Positions 1-7,487 of a DNA stretch of 64,000 nucleotides are shown here, in pieces. Numbering within the stretch: the first letter of the stretch is position 1; each line of letters opens with the position of its first letter. The stretch lies in contig JAUNHH010000009.1 of assembly GCA_030524055.1 (NCBI GenBank), positions 32,482 through 96,481 on the forward strand, read 5' to 3'. A program made the position numbers and the translations under genes. The notes beneath the pieces were generated by a model, which had not been told where the DNA came from, ran no database searches, and saw nothing but the letters and a program-made list of their open reading frames with translations. The DNA comes from Actinomycetaceae bacterium. GTDB lineage: Bacteria > Actinomycetota > Actinomycetes > Actinomycetales > Actinomycetaceae.

Positions 1-1126
1 GCTGTGGATGCAATAATCCATTGGCCGTGGTCCACTGAATGAACTGGTCCATCATTGCATGCATATCCAACCAGCGCTGACGCAAAAATTCGCGGTCACC
101 AAAATAGCGGTAATGAAGATTCACAGCAATAACAGACCATAAAGAATAGTCAGCAATGCCATTCACATGTCCGCTGCCAGGACGTGCTAGCGCCGCAATA
201 GTGTCCGCGCTAATCTGTGCATCTGCCAATGAATAGGCATTCGTTCCAAGGGAAGACGCACAATCAGCCATCCATGGAGTGCGATCACGTTTAATTCCGT
301 CAACAATTAACGTCTGCATACAGGAATGTAATGTGGTGACAGCGGTGCTCCACAGAGTGGTCAGGGTGTCGTCGCTACAGGCAAAAGTCCCGACCTGACC
401 AACCGGACGGCGATGCGCCCGGACGTCAACATGGACAGCACTGCCACCGCGCACCATCACGTGGTGCATACCTAAACGCTGATCGCTGACCCATACGCCC
501 GGAGATTCGCGCGTAAAAGACACATCGAATTCGCGGTGTGCAACAGGTGCAGCCGCTTCAGCCTCGGATTCTCCAACGCCAATCCACGGCAATTCTGCCT
601 CAGGGGTATGGATAACGACGCGGCCAAAAAGTGGAGCCGGTGCAGAGAAAAGACCACTGCCATTATCTGTCAGCGGCACTGTGGTAATTGGTTCACCTGC
701 CACATGCGGCGGGATTGATGAACCAGGGCGTAGATCTGCGTTTTTCTCTTCAGAGTCTTCCGGCGTGCAAGCTGTGATCTGCACAAAGGGTAGTAGATTT
801 GTGGGAATAGCGAGTGCCGGTGGGCAGGCATCTAGCTGCACCACAATGCTCTCATGTGGAGTGAGTGGGCCACATTCGATAGGCGACTTTGCCTGACCTA
901 ATGGGATATCGCCGCTAATAGTGCCATGAGAGTGGAGGAGAATCGCCGCAATGGGTTGAGTGGCCTGAATACGGAAAGAGGCGTGGGTGGCAGGCGCCGA
1001 CGCAGTGGTTGGGTAGTCCACGTGTCGTAGTGAAGCAGCTGAGTCTGCCACTAGTGCTGCCAAAGCTCCGCGAGCAAATTGTCCCTGTGGATAAGCCCAA
1101 GTCCACTGAGAATCGAGCGTTGACAT
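1..1126 (-). CDS. alpha-L-rhamnosidase-like glycoside hydrolase (partial, C-terminus outside window)
   Basis: This open frame starts at 1126 (ATG, GGAGG 5 bases upstream) and runs off the left edge without a stop, giving about 375 residues. The first ~265 residues look like the beta-sandwich domains of bacterial alpha-L-rhamnosidases (GH78 and relatives). Near residue 272 is VDGIKRDRTPWMAD, which corresponds to the conserved entry into the (alpha/alpha)6 catalytic barrel, where GH78 enzymes have a D/E-rich RD..WMGD motif. No signal peptide is visible, so a cytoplasmic enzyme acting on imported oligosaccharides is likely. The catalytic acid further on is outside the window. The specificity is inferred; other six-hairpin glycosidases use the same fold. 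Confidence 0.75.
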   Translation of the reverse strand, partial: MSTLDSQWTWAYPQGQFARGALAALVADSAASLRHVDYPTTASAPATHASFRIQATQPIAAILLHSHGTISGDIPLGQAKSPIECGPLTPHESIVVQLDACPPALAIPTNLLPFVQITACTPEDSEEKNADLRPGSSIPPHVAGEPITTVPLTDNGSGLFSAPAPLFGRVVIHTPEAELPWIGVGESEAEAAAPVAHREFDVSFTRESPGVWVSDQRLGMHHVMVRGGSAVHVDVRAHRRPVGQVGTFACSDDTLTTLWSTAVTTLHSCMQTLIVDGIKRDRTPWMADCASSLGTNAYSLADAQISADTIAALARPGSGHVNGIADYSLWSVIAVNLHYRYFGDREFLRQRWLDMHAMMDQFIQWTTANGLLHPQ

Positions 1127-1180
1127 AAGGACCTCCATTAGGCTCGGGCCGTCGCGGGGTGGGAAGAATGTCGCTATCAG

Positions 1181-1205
1181 TCCCACTATTCAAACCTGAG
1201 TGGGA
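1181..1205. promoter_or_regulatory. 7-bp inverted repeat upstream of the rhamnosidase-like gene
   Basis: TCCCACT (1181-1187) is mirrored by AGTGGGA (1199-1205) with 11 bases between, 55-80 bases upstream of the start at 1126. It is placed like an operator; no matching site was seen elsewhere in the window. Confidence 0.35.
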
Positions 1206-1281
1206 TGAAAATGCATGAGAAAAGCCGCATCGGCGTGGCATATGGCAGGAAATGCGGTCGGGTTTGAGGCTGGCCGTGTGT

Positions 1282-1376
1282 GATGTGTAGGCGCCGGGAA
1301 GTTGTGTAGGCGTTGGGAAGTTGTGTCAGCGCCGGGGCACTCCCCGAGGCCTACATATGTTCCCAACGCCTACATA
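1282..1376. repeat. 19-bp phased repeat array, 3 direct + 2 inverted units
   Basis: Five consecutive 19-base units (1282, 1301, 1320, 1339, 1358) with no gaps. The first three read like GTTGTGTAGGCGTTGGGAA; the last two are the reverse complement (for example TGTTCCCAACGCCTACATA). The same unit in the same inverted geometry recurs at 9749-9824, and a relative lies at 2657-2754. It is non-coding and lies between the rhamnosidase-like gene and the end of the nucleoside-hydrolase-like gene. Confidence 0.75.
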
Positions 1377-1400
1377 TCTTTTTCGGGCTGAAAACAGAGT

Positions 1401-1467
1401 ACGAGGGCGGGGTAGCTCTGAGGTGATGAATGTCCAAGCAGCTGCAAAGAGCGAGCCCCGCCCTCGT
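1401..1467. repeat. two copies of the 12-bp word, outward facing (1401-1412 and 1456-1467)
   Basis: ACGAGGGCGGGG at 1401-1412 and CCCCGCCCTCGT at 1456-1467 form an inverted pair separated by 43 bases, directly downstream of the stop codon of the minus-strand gene at 1476-2480. RNA from either strand could fold back, so it may serve as that gene's terminator. Confidence 0.8.
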
Positions 1468-1475
1468 CAATTACG

Positions 1476-2480
1476 CTATTCGTTTCCCGCGCCAGCCTGC
1501 CAATGCGCGAAGGCCGCAAGCTTATGGAAGAAGTCCTCGAACATCAGGCGAGTATCAAGGCGCGTAAATATACGAATCGACCGCGCATTATGGGCGTGGC
1601 GGAAAATGCCTCGATCATCAATCTGCAAGTGTTCCCATCGCGATTCACTGGAGGACGCATCCATCTCAAATGTCGATTGGAGAGCGGTCAGCAAGACCAA
1701 TGGAGAATCACCAAGTGCATAGGTTTCCGTTGCAGGCAGGCCGAATTCGATTATCTTCTCCGCCACATCACGCAACTCCTGCCACAGCAACGCGCCCACC
1801 GGCCCACATGGCCTCACCCGAGCAGCGAGTTCATCAAAAGAGACCAGGCACTGGCGGTAACGATCCCGCGGCACCACCCACAGAGGCAACGACGACTCAT
1901 TAATCACTACTGCCGCAGCCCGCGGATCAATTGCCAAATTGTATTCGGTGTCAGGTGCGCCAGGAGGCGGAGTTGCGCCGCCGGGTATTTCGGATCCGCC
2001 AATCCAGACGACCGTTAAACGGGAGGCAATCTCTGGACAGGTCAGCCAGGCGCTCGCGGTATCGGTCAGGCCGCCGCCAACAGCGAGGTATAGCGGGTCA
2101 TCGGTATCGTCGCGCAGGGCCTCGGCAATGATTCCATCAACCGCTGGTGAGGGCTGAGGTTGACCGTCCTCGCCAATGGGTGTGGGGGAGCCAAGCCAGA
2201 GTTTGTCGCCGGGGTCTATTCCCATAGCGTCAAAAAGAGTGCGTGCGACTTTTTCCGCGCCGCGCGGGGAGCCGTCATCTCCATGGAAAGGCATATGTGA
2301 GCCCAAATGGGAGCAAATAATTCCGCGTATTTCGACGCTGGGGGACAGGAGATGGTGCGCTAATTGGTAAAGGTCATCAGGGTCGCCAGCAAAATCATTG
2401 TCGATAATGACGCGGCGCCGCGTGGGTAGTCGAGTGTCGTCACGCCAGGGAAAAGAACCGAGAGGAATGCGGGTGGTCAT
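1476..2480 (-). CDS. nucleoside hydrolase-like protein
   Basis: A 334-residue protein. Near the N-terminus, residues 27-36 read DNDFAGDPDD, which matches the calcium-binding Asp cluster of the inosine/uridine-preferring nucleoside hydrolase fold in its GDPDD variant (two residues longer than the classical DxDPGxDD loop). Family members hydrolyse N-glycosidic bonds of nucleosides; relatives with this variant often sit in carbohydrate clusters, so the substrate may not be a nucleoside. No signal peptide. An 18-bp operator at 2590-2607, shared with the kinase/isomerase/transketolase operon at 14.6-19 kb, lies about 110 bases upstream and suggests joint regulation. A repeat copy sits just upstream of the start and a pair sits after the stop. 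Confidence 0.7.
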   Translation of the reverse strand: MTTRIPLGSFPWRDDTRLPTRRRVIIDNDFAGDPDDLYQLAHHLLSPSVEIRGIICSHLGSHMPFHGDDGSPRGAEKVARTLFDAMGIDPGDKLWLGSPTPIGEDGQPQPSPAVDGIIAEALRDDTDDPLYLAVGGGLTDTASAWLTCPEIASRLTVVWIGGSEIPGGATPPPGAPDTEYNLAIDPRAAAVVINESSLPLWVVPRDRYRQCLVSFDELAARVRPCGPVGALLWQELRDVAEKIIEFGLPATETYALGDSPLVLLTALQSTFEMDASSSESRWEHLQIDDRGIFRHAHNARSIRIFTRLDTRLMFEDFFHKLAAFAHWQAGAGNE

Positions 2481-2504
2481 GTGGACTCCTGCGGATTTCT
2501 ATTG

Positions 2505-2516
2505 ACGAGGGCGGGG
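2505..2516. repeat. 12-bp word, single copy (ACGAGGGCGGGG)
   Basis: Exact copy, preceded by ATTG as in several other copies; 25 bases upstream of the start at 2480. Confidence 0.8.
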
Positions 2517-2589
2517 TCTGGTGGAGGCAGCGGTGGTGGTGTGCGGCGCTGCTGGTGTTGTGGCGCTGCGGGCAGTGCAGGCTGGATAT

Positions 2590-2607
2590 TCATTCGGTAG
2601 TGAATGA
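2590..2607. promoter_or_regulatory. 18-bp operator, copy 1
   Basis: TCATTCGGTAGTGAATGA: arms CATTC and GAATG spaced by six bases. It matches the site at 19053-19070 in 15 of 18 positions. It lies upstream of the nucleoside-hydrolase-like gene. The cognate regulator is unknown; the SorC protein at 3997-4941 is the nearest candidate. Confidence 0.6.
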
Positions 2608-2656
2608 CTCTAAGTGCAGTATAAACCCAGCGGAGAAGCTAGGGAGGAGTTCTACT

Positions 2657-2754
2657 CATGTAAGGGTTCTCTGCGCATGCAAGCAGGCCCCACTTATGTA
2701 GGGGTTTTCCACTTTATGTCAGTAACCCCTACATAACTTCACGGCGCTGACATA
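2657..2754. repeat. 19-bp phased repeat array, divergent, 4 direct + 2 inverted units
   Basis: ATGTAAG, ATGCAAG, ATGTAGG and ATGTCAG begin at 2658, 2677, 2696 and 2716 (spacing 19, 19, 20). Inverted CTACATA and TGACATA end at 2735 and 2754 (spacing 19). Within it, TTATGTAGGGGTT (2694-2706) pairs with its exact complement at 2724-2736. The gap 2481-2953 holds this array, the operator and one 12-bp word, but no gene. Confidence 0.65.
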
Positions 2755-2953
2755 TGGTGACGATAATGTGGATGCTCCGGATAGGGCAGTGCTGGACATA
2801 GTGGAATGCCGGGCGTGGATGTGTCTGCCACAGTGGGCAGATCTACTGAATGTCGCAGGATTGCGACGTATCAACGGGCATTCTGCAGTGAACTCTCCAC
2901 CCCTACGCCAGTAGCCTTGAGCTAAGCAAAGATCTGGATAAGGGAGGCTCAAA

Positions 2954-3952
2954 ATGGCGACTGCCGAACGGGATGACAATGAACTCAGCCTCACAAAGGA
3001 AGAGCTGGAACTTCTCTGGGCTAATCTGAAAGACCTTCCTGATGAAGACGTTGTTTCAGCAATGGATCTGAATGATCAGGCCTATGAAGCCTTTTGCGCT
3101 GGCTATTTAGAGCGCGCTGCCGCATTATTTGCTGAGCTTCACCAGAAACTGCCAACCTATCCTCCTTACCCCTATATGCAGGGCATGGCAGAAAAATATC
3201 GCCGCAATTGGCAGGCGTGCTTAGATGCGAGTCTTACCTCCTTAAAAATTCGTCCCGATGGGGATGAAGCAAGTGCCTGGAATGCCGCCATTGCTGCAAC
3301 AGCGTTAGGAAAATGGGATATCGCCAGAAGAATCTGGGATGAATTGGATGTGGAAGTCCCGGGGGATGAGGGTGAGATTCGAGGAGACTTTGGGTATATT
3401 CTCCTGCTTCTCAATTGCTGGGGGAAACGAGAATCAGTATATGCGCGCCGAATTGACCCAGTGCGGGCTGAAATTCTGAGCATTCCCTTCCCGGAAAGCG
3501 GGTACCGGCGCGGCGATATTATCCTCACTGACGGCGGCTATGTTGGACACACTCACGTTGGTGATAGGCAATTTCCTGTCATGATTGGCCTTGAATGCCT
3601 TCAGGTCTCGGATCTTATGACGCTAAGAGTCCTAGCTGTGTGTCCAGAACCTGAGGATGCAGAGTTATTGCAGGTGGATCTTTCGTGCTGTGGTGAGGTC
3701 GAGGACTTAACTGGGTCTGCTCCTTGTGCCAGTGAAAACTGTCCGTGGAGCGATGGAGATTGGCATCCCGGGCGAACTTTTGCTGTGGCAGCTCCAGATA
3801 TTCAGTCGGTGAAAGAAGCTGCGTATGGTTGGCAAAATGTGGCAATGCAACGCGAAGTAATAGATGTATATGCCGCCGATTTAGCGCCACTTTCTTCGCC
3901 AAAACCAGGCGCCGATAACGATCCCACTCCTTTATGGTGGGAGGTCTCATAA
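2954..3952 (+). CDS. TPR-like protein of unknown function
   Basis: A 332-residue soluble protein starting at ATG 2954 with GGGAGG 9 bases upstream. Residues ~40-150 are helical, Ala-rich and pattern like two or three tetratricopeptide repeats (units around AFCAGYLERAAALFAELH and ATALGKWDIARRIWDEL). The remaining ~180 residues are a different, Cys- and Trp-containing domain (DLSCCGEVEDL, ending in LWWEVS). No signal peptide or membrane segment. I do not recognise the family. The acidic composition and the neighbouring SUKH-type genes resemble proteins of polymorphic-toxin immunity loci, but this is a contextual guess only. Confidence 0.7.
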   Translation: MATAERDDNELSLTKEELELLWANLKDLPDEDVVSAMDLNDQAYEAFCAGYLERAAALFAELHQKLPTYPPYPYMQGMAEKYRRNWQACLDASLTSLKIRPDGDEASAWNAAIAATALGKWDIARRIWDELDVEVPGDEGEIRGDFGYILLLLNCWGKRESVYARRIDPVRAEILSIPFPESGYRRGDIILTDGGYVGHTHVGDRQFPVMIGLECLQVSDLMTLRVLAVCPEPEDAELLQVDLSCCGEVEDLTGSAPCASENCPWSDGDWHPGRTFAVAAPDIQSVKEAAYGWQNVAMQREVIDVYAADLAPLSSPKPGADNDPTPLWWEVS

Positions 3953-3961
3953 AATCACGCG

Positions 3962-3973
3962 CCCCGGCCTCGT
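3962..3973. repeat. 12-bp word, single copy (CCCCGGCCTCGT)
   Basis: Copy with G at the variable sixth position, ten bases after the stop of the gene at 2954-3952 and between two convergent genes. Confidence 0.75.
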
Positions 3974-3996
3974 TAATGGGAATGGGAAGCCACGTT

Positions 3997-4941
3997 TTAG
4001 GAAAGTAAAGCGCGAGCCGTGTGAATATCTGTAATCAATACGGTTAACCATCCGCCTAAAAGCGCCCCGCGAATGGCGGCAATTTTTGCTTGCCCGCCAG
4101 CAACGGCAACCCGTCTGGGAATGCTGCGAATAGTCTCCACATCCATTCCCACCAGCCGCGCATCAAAGTCAGAGGGAAGAAAAACGCCGTCTTTATCGTA
4201 ATAGCGGAGACAAACATCCCCAACAGCACCTAAAGCGCGCAATTTTTCCGCATCTTTCCCCTGTGCGGAATTCCCGGATTCGCGCAATAGCGGGGAAGGA
4301 TCGAGAGAGCCAATTCCTGCCAATGACACCGTTAATGAGGGGCCTAAAGAGGACACGGAAATAACCGACGGATCTTCGCGAAGTTTTTGCGCAGCGCTAT
4401 TTGACCCTAAAACGGAAGGCGAGGGGAAAAATACGGCTTTAGCGCCAGTGGCTCGGGCAAGACGATCAATCAACCGTGTCGCTTTGACTTGGACAGCAGG
4501 ATTGCCCACTCCACCAAACATTTGGACCACTTGGTCAGCAACTGGAGTGGAGAATGCGGGGAGGCGATCAACTGCACTCAGCCATGTCGCAGACCAAGAG
4601 GAAATGCCAATCGTATCTCCACCGGTCAGCGTTGTTTGTAGATAGGTGGCAGCAGCCCCTGCCAATGCCGCCCCGATTTCTTCATCGGAATCGCCCGCAT
4701 CGGCAACAATGCAATCGTTGAGTCCGTAGCGCTCGGTCAGGGCATCCTCAATATCGGTATGGATATCGTTGGGAACGGTGACGATGGTGCGAACAATGCC
4801 TGCCAATGCTGCCTCTTTGAGCAGACGAGATACGCGCGGTTGAGAAATATGCAGTTCAGAAGCAATCTGAGCCTGTTTCATTTTGCGCTCGTGGTAGAGA
4901 CGAGCCACCTTCACCGCCAGGCGTAGGTGCTGATCATCCAT
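3997..4941 (-). CDS. SorC-family sugar-sensing transcriptional regulator
   Basis: 314 residues from ATG 4941, chosen because GAGGAGG lies 6 bases upstream; a start 33 bases further out would bury this site. Residues ~1-55 carry a helix-turn-helix (KMKQAQIASELHISQPRVSR), followed by the SorC effector-binding domain (GDTIGISSWSATW, then conserved RALGAVGDVCLRYYDKDG near the C-terminus) that binds sugar phosphates. SorC/DeoR-like regulators control sorbitol, erythritol and similar operons. The divergently placed remnant of a short-chain dehydrogenase at 5253-5348 suggests that such an operon once lay next to it. Other possible targets are the nucleoside-hydrolase-like gene and the kinase operon at 14.6-19 kb. 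Confidence 0.88.
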   Translation of the reverse strand: MDDQHLRLAVKVARLYHERKMKQAQIASELHISQPRVSRLLKEAALAGIVRTIVTVPNDIHTDIEDALTERYGLNDCIVADAGDSDEEIGAALAGAAATYLQTTLTGGDTIGISSWSATWLSAVDRLPAFSTPVADQVVQMFGGVGNPAVQVKATRLIDRLARATGAKAVFFPSPSVLGSNSAAQKLREDPSVISVSSLGPSLTVSLAGIGSLDPSPLLRESGNSAQGKDAEKLRALGAVGDVCLRYYDKDGVFLPSDFDARLVGMDVETIRSIPRRVAVAGGQAKIAAIRGALLGGWLTVLITDIHTARALLS

Positions 4942-5252
4942 TATTTCCTCCTCTGCCGGACTAAATCGTCCCATAGGTTAGGTGGGTTTGAATCCCAAGC
5001 TGTCAGTTAAGTGGCCCACCTTACTTTCAGGGGGTCGCTGAATATCCTCATGACCAGCAACGATGCCAGAACTTTGAGTCGATGCCTGAATTATGCGTGC
5101 CTGATTTAGTGGCGCTGATCCGACTGCTTCAGGAATAGTGACTATTTGAGGGGGTGTTTCTGTGTGTGCATAGTGTTAATGAGGCCGTAAAAAGGCCCGC
5201 TAATTGTCCGTGAAGACCGTAAAGGGCAGGGATTTCTTTTGGATATGTCTAG

Positions 5253-5348
5253 GAAACGGATGGCCCTATTCATTTCCTCCTCTCGCCAGCCGCCAGTTTT
5301 GTCACCGGCATTGACCTGCTTGTTGATGGAGGTTTTACGACCTGGTGA
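5253..5348 (+). pseudogene. C-terminal remnant of a short-chain dehydrogenase/reductase
   Basis: Reading from 5253 after an in-frame TAG, the frame gives a 31-residue tail containing IHFLLSPAASFVTGIDLLVD followed by GGFT and a stop at 5346-5348. That is the conserved C-terminus of classical SDR enzymes (FL.S..AS.VTG..L.VDGG). Nothing upstream supplies the Rossmann or YxxxK parts. The rest of the 4942-5574 gap shows no gene, only the two repeats listed next. Together with the SorC regulator this looks like what is left of a polyol dehydrogenase gene. Confidence 0.7.
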
Positions 5349-5364
5349 TAGTGCCGGAAAGGTG

Positions 5365-5405
5365 GCGCCCCGGCCTCGTTTCTTTTATAGACGAGGACGG
5401 GGCGC
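5365..5405. terminator. inverted pair of the 12-bp word (hairpin)
   Basis: GCGCCCCGGCCTCGT (5365-5379) faces ACGAGGACGGGGCGC (5391-5405) across 11 bases, with one mismatch in the stem. It sits 17 bases after the stop of the SDR remnant, as expected of the old gene's terminator. Confidence 0.65.
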
Positions 5406-5420
5406 AGCACCCGTGCTGTG

Positions 5421-5486
5421 CACCCAAGGGTCTGGATTGACATTTTTGCCTGAAAAGCGGCTTTTTGTCGCCCGGGTTCTTTGATG
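5421..5486. repeat. 70-bp nested palindrome, degenerate copy A
   Basis: The inner block ATTGACATTTTTGCC (from 5436) through TTTTTGTCGCC (to 5472) matches copies at 19128-19197 and 61874-61943. The outer arms CACCCAAGG (5421) and TCTTTGATG (to 5486) are eroded relative to the CACCAAACG/CGTTTGGTG arms of the other copies. Confidence 0.5.
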
Positions 5487-5574
5487 TCGTAAATGTTGGA
5501 GTAATTAATGGCCGGTGGCTATAGTGGCAGTGGAGCCTGATTTAGAGTCGCGACGTTTAAAGGGAGGGCCCAGA

Positions 5575-6726
5575 ATGGTGATGAAAGCGATTGATCGTTT
5601 GATGACTGTCTTGCCGCAGCCTGAGGATCCTGGGATTGATCCTGCGCTTCTTGAGGGTTTTCGGCAGGAGGGTGTTCCGGAGGACCTTGTTGATTTTCTG
5701 CGGGTGTATGGGGCTGGTCAGGTAGACGGCTTCGTGAACATGATTATGCCGGGTCATCCAAATAAATGGACTGATTCGCATCGTCTTACCAGGGAGTATA
5801 TAACTGGTTTCAGGGCGTTAGAAGACCTCGACTCCTTTGAGTTGCCACCAGGGCTGACATCTCTAGATGATCTGCGCGCGTGGGGAAACACTGCCAATGG
5901 CGATAAGTGTTTCTATGTGCCCCCAGAGTCTGGCGAAGTGGAATACCTGCTGGTGATCTGGAGCGAGTGGGAGTGGTTTGTGGAGAGGACTATGGTGTGT
6001 GATCTTCTCGCTGATTGGCTCGACCACAAGATTGCGATCCCTGTTTTTCCAGACGATATCCCGCTGCGATATCATACTTTTACTCCTTTTGAATATGCCT
6101 CTGCCAAGCGTGACTTGCCGGAGCCTGGGCACTGGGAGAGTAGGTATGAAGTTGAAGCGGTGGTGGGAGTGGAGGCGATTGATCGCCTTAGTTCTTGTTT
6201 GCCGCAGCCCGAAGATTCCGCGATTGACCCGGTGATTCTTGCTGCGTGTCGTGATGAGGGTGTTCCGGAGGACTTTATTGAGTTGATACGCTGCTTTGGG
6301 CCAGGTCAGATTGATGATTTCGTGAATATCCTCGTCCCGGGCCATCCAGATGATCAGGTGAATGCGCATAAGGTAATGGAGCGTTGGTTTGCGTCTTTAA
6401 GTGACCTTGAGGCAATGGATGCGCTCGAACCCAAACCGTATCGGTGGTCGGATAAGACGCCGGTATCCGAACTTCGTGCCTGGGCGGAAACCTATTATGG
6501 GGATATGTGTTTTTATGCCCCGCCGAAAGAAGGGGAAACGAAATACCCCATTGTTATACTCACCAATCCCGCTCGGGAGCGTTGTGTGTATAGTGAGGCC
6601 ACTATCTGCGATTTCTTGGCAGACTGGTTGGGCAGGGTAGACTTTGTTGATTTTTTCCCTTCCGATCTCCCGCTCGAAACCCACACGTTCCAGCCCTATA
6701 ACGGTCACTATGGCTCAGAAAAATAG
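5575..6726 (+). CDS. tandem SUKH (SMI1/KNR4-like) immunity-type protein
   Basis: 383 residues from ATG 5575 (GGAGGG 9 bases upstream; an upstream GTG frame is ignored). The protein is an internal duplication: residues ~1-185 and ~195-383 repeat the order AIDRL..LPQPED..IDP, EGVPED, GAGQVD-GFVN / GPGQID-DFVN, PGHP, GDKCFY / GDMCFY, and a final LPL..HTF-type ending. GFVN/DFVN with the GDxCFY strand fits SMI1/KNR4 (SUKH-1) domains, which are known immunity proteins for polymorphic toxins and contact-dependent systems. No toxin gene is visible nearby. Soluble, acidic, no signal peptide. The duplication may cover two toxins or enlarge one binding surface. Confidence 0.75.
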   Translation: MVMKAIDRLMTVLPQPEDPGIDPALLEGFRQEGVPEDLVDFLRVYGAGQVDGFVNMIMPGHPNKWTDSHRLTREYITGFRALEDLDSFELPPGLTSLDDLRAWGNTANGDKCFYVPPESGEVEYLLVIWSEWEWFVERTMVCDLLADWLDHKIAIPVFPDDIPLRYHTFTPFEYASAKRDLPEPGHWESRYEVEAVVGVEAIDRLSSCLPQPEDSAIDPVILAACRDEGVPEDFIELIRCFGPGQIDDFVNILVPGHPDDQVNAHKVMERWFASLSDLEAMDALEPKPYRWSDKTPVSELRAWAETYYGDMCFYAPPKEGETKYPIVILTNPARERCVYSEATICDFLADWLGRVDFVDFFPSDLPLETHTFQPYNGHYGSEK

Positions 6727-6749
6727 GGCCAATCGCGGGTGTGAAGCCT

Positions 6750-7292
6750 ATGGAGATTTTTTCAGCGCACTACCATATTGAAGAGAAAGAAATTCGCCCT
6801 GACGGGGTGGACTTTCTGCTTCGCACTCAGACAACTCAACATGTCTACGCCTTCTTTATCGTGCCAAATGAAAAAGAGCCCTACACCCTCGGGCTCTCCG
6901 CGAAAATACCCGATTCTTTGCCTGTAATCAGGATTATTGCCACTCCTCATCCACATCAGGTCTGCATTAATGTATGTGGATCCGTATATCTGGGAAACGT
7001 CAACCGCCCGGACAGTTTCGTCTATTGTCCGCAGAGCAATGGGCATGCGCACCACTGGTATGCCTATCCTGAAGAGGGAATACTCGTTTTCAGTACCCGC
7101 AATTCCTTATTTGCAATCGACCAGGATGGCGTGCGGTGGGAAACTGGCAAAATGCCCGGGTGCTGTGTTGAACTCCAAGGCCATAAATCCGGGATTCTCT
7201 ATGGAATATATGACCTGCACGGTAGGGATGAATATTTCAGCGTCGATATAGACAGTGGACGCGTAAATACAGCACCTGTTCCCTTTGAGTAG
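6750..7292 (+). CDS. hypothetical protein, probable partner of the SUKH gene
   Basis: 180 residues from ATG 6750, 23 bases after the SUKH gene (GTG 6741 is an alternative start giving three more residues). Predominantly short beta-type segments with many aromatic residues (HHWYAYPEEGILVF, DEYFSVDIDSG), no signal peptide, no membrane segment. Not recognised. The spacing and orientation suggest one transcript with the SUKH protein, so an immunity-type or adaptor role is possible but not shown. Confidence 0.6.
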   Translation: MEIFSAHYHIEEKEIRPDGVDFLLRTQTTQHVYAFFIVPNEKEPYTLGLSAKIPDSLPVIRIIATPHPHQVCINVCGSVYLGNVNRPDSFVYCPQSNGHAHHWYAYPEEGILVFSTRNSLFAIDQDGVRWETGKMPGCCVELQGHKSGILYGIYDLHGRDEYFSVDIDSGRVNTAPVPFE

Positions 7293-7310
7293 TAATGCTG
7301 AATAGCGCCG

Positions 7311-7322
7311 CCCCGCCCTCGT
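7311..7322. repeat. 12-bp word, single copy (CCCCGCCCTCGT)
   Basis: Exact copy 18 bases after the stop of the gene at 6750-7292. Confidence 0.8.
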
Positions 7323-7392
7323 AGATTTGTACCGTATGCCCGCCTCGTCGCCAAACCCCCCTTGCCCTCGCTCCCGCCCCTAGTCTACTATC

Positions 7393-7408
7393 TACTAAGT
7401 AGTAAGTA
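7393..7408. promoter_or_regulatory. 16-bp operator, copy 1 (glycosidase promoter)
   Basis: Read on the minus strand this is TACTTACTACTTAGTA. It matches 15 of 16 bases at 11306-11321 in front of the MFS gene. It is about 80 bases upstream of the GH30 start. The likely ligand is the TetR protein encoded between the two targets. Confidence 0.65.
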
Positions 7409-7487
7409 AGTGGCGTCGAAGCCGCGCCGCCCCACACTTCAGGCACTACCCGCAATGACGCACCACAACCACCAAAGGAGTCAGACA

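Noticed and set aside
1282..1376. CRISPR array
   Set aside because: Units are contiguous with no unique spacers and they invert halfway; no cas genes are present in the window.
1321..1722. Plus-strand open frame across the nucleoside-hydrolase 3' end
   Set aside because: Shadow of the minus-strand gene and of the repeat array; no ribosome site.
5239..5484. 81-codon open frame over the SDR remnant
   Set aside because: The frame carrying dehydrogenase similarity is a different one and begins after a stop; this frame crosses the hairpin and the 70-bp element.
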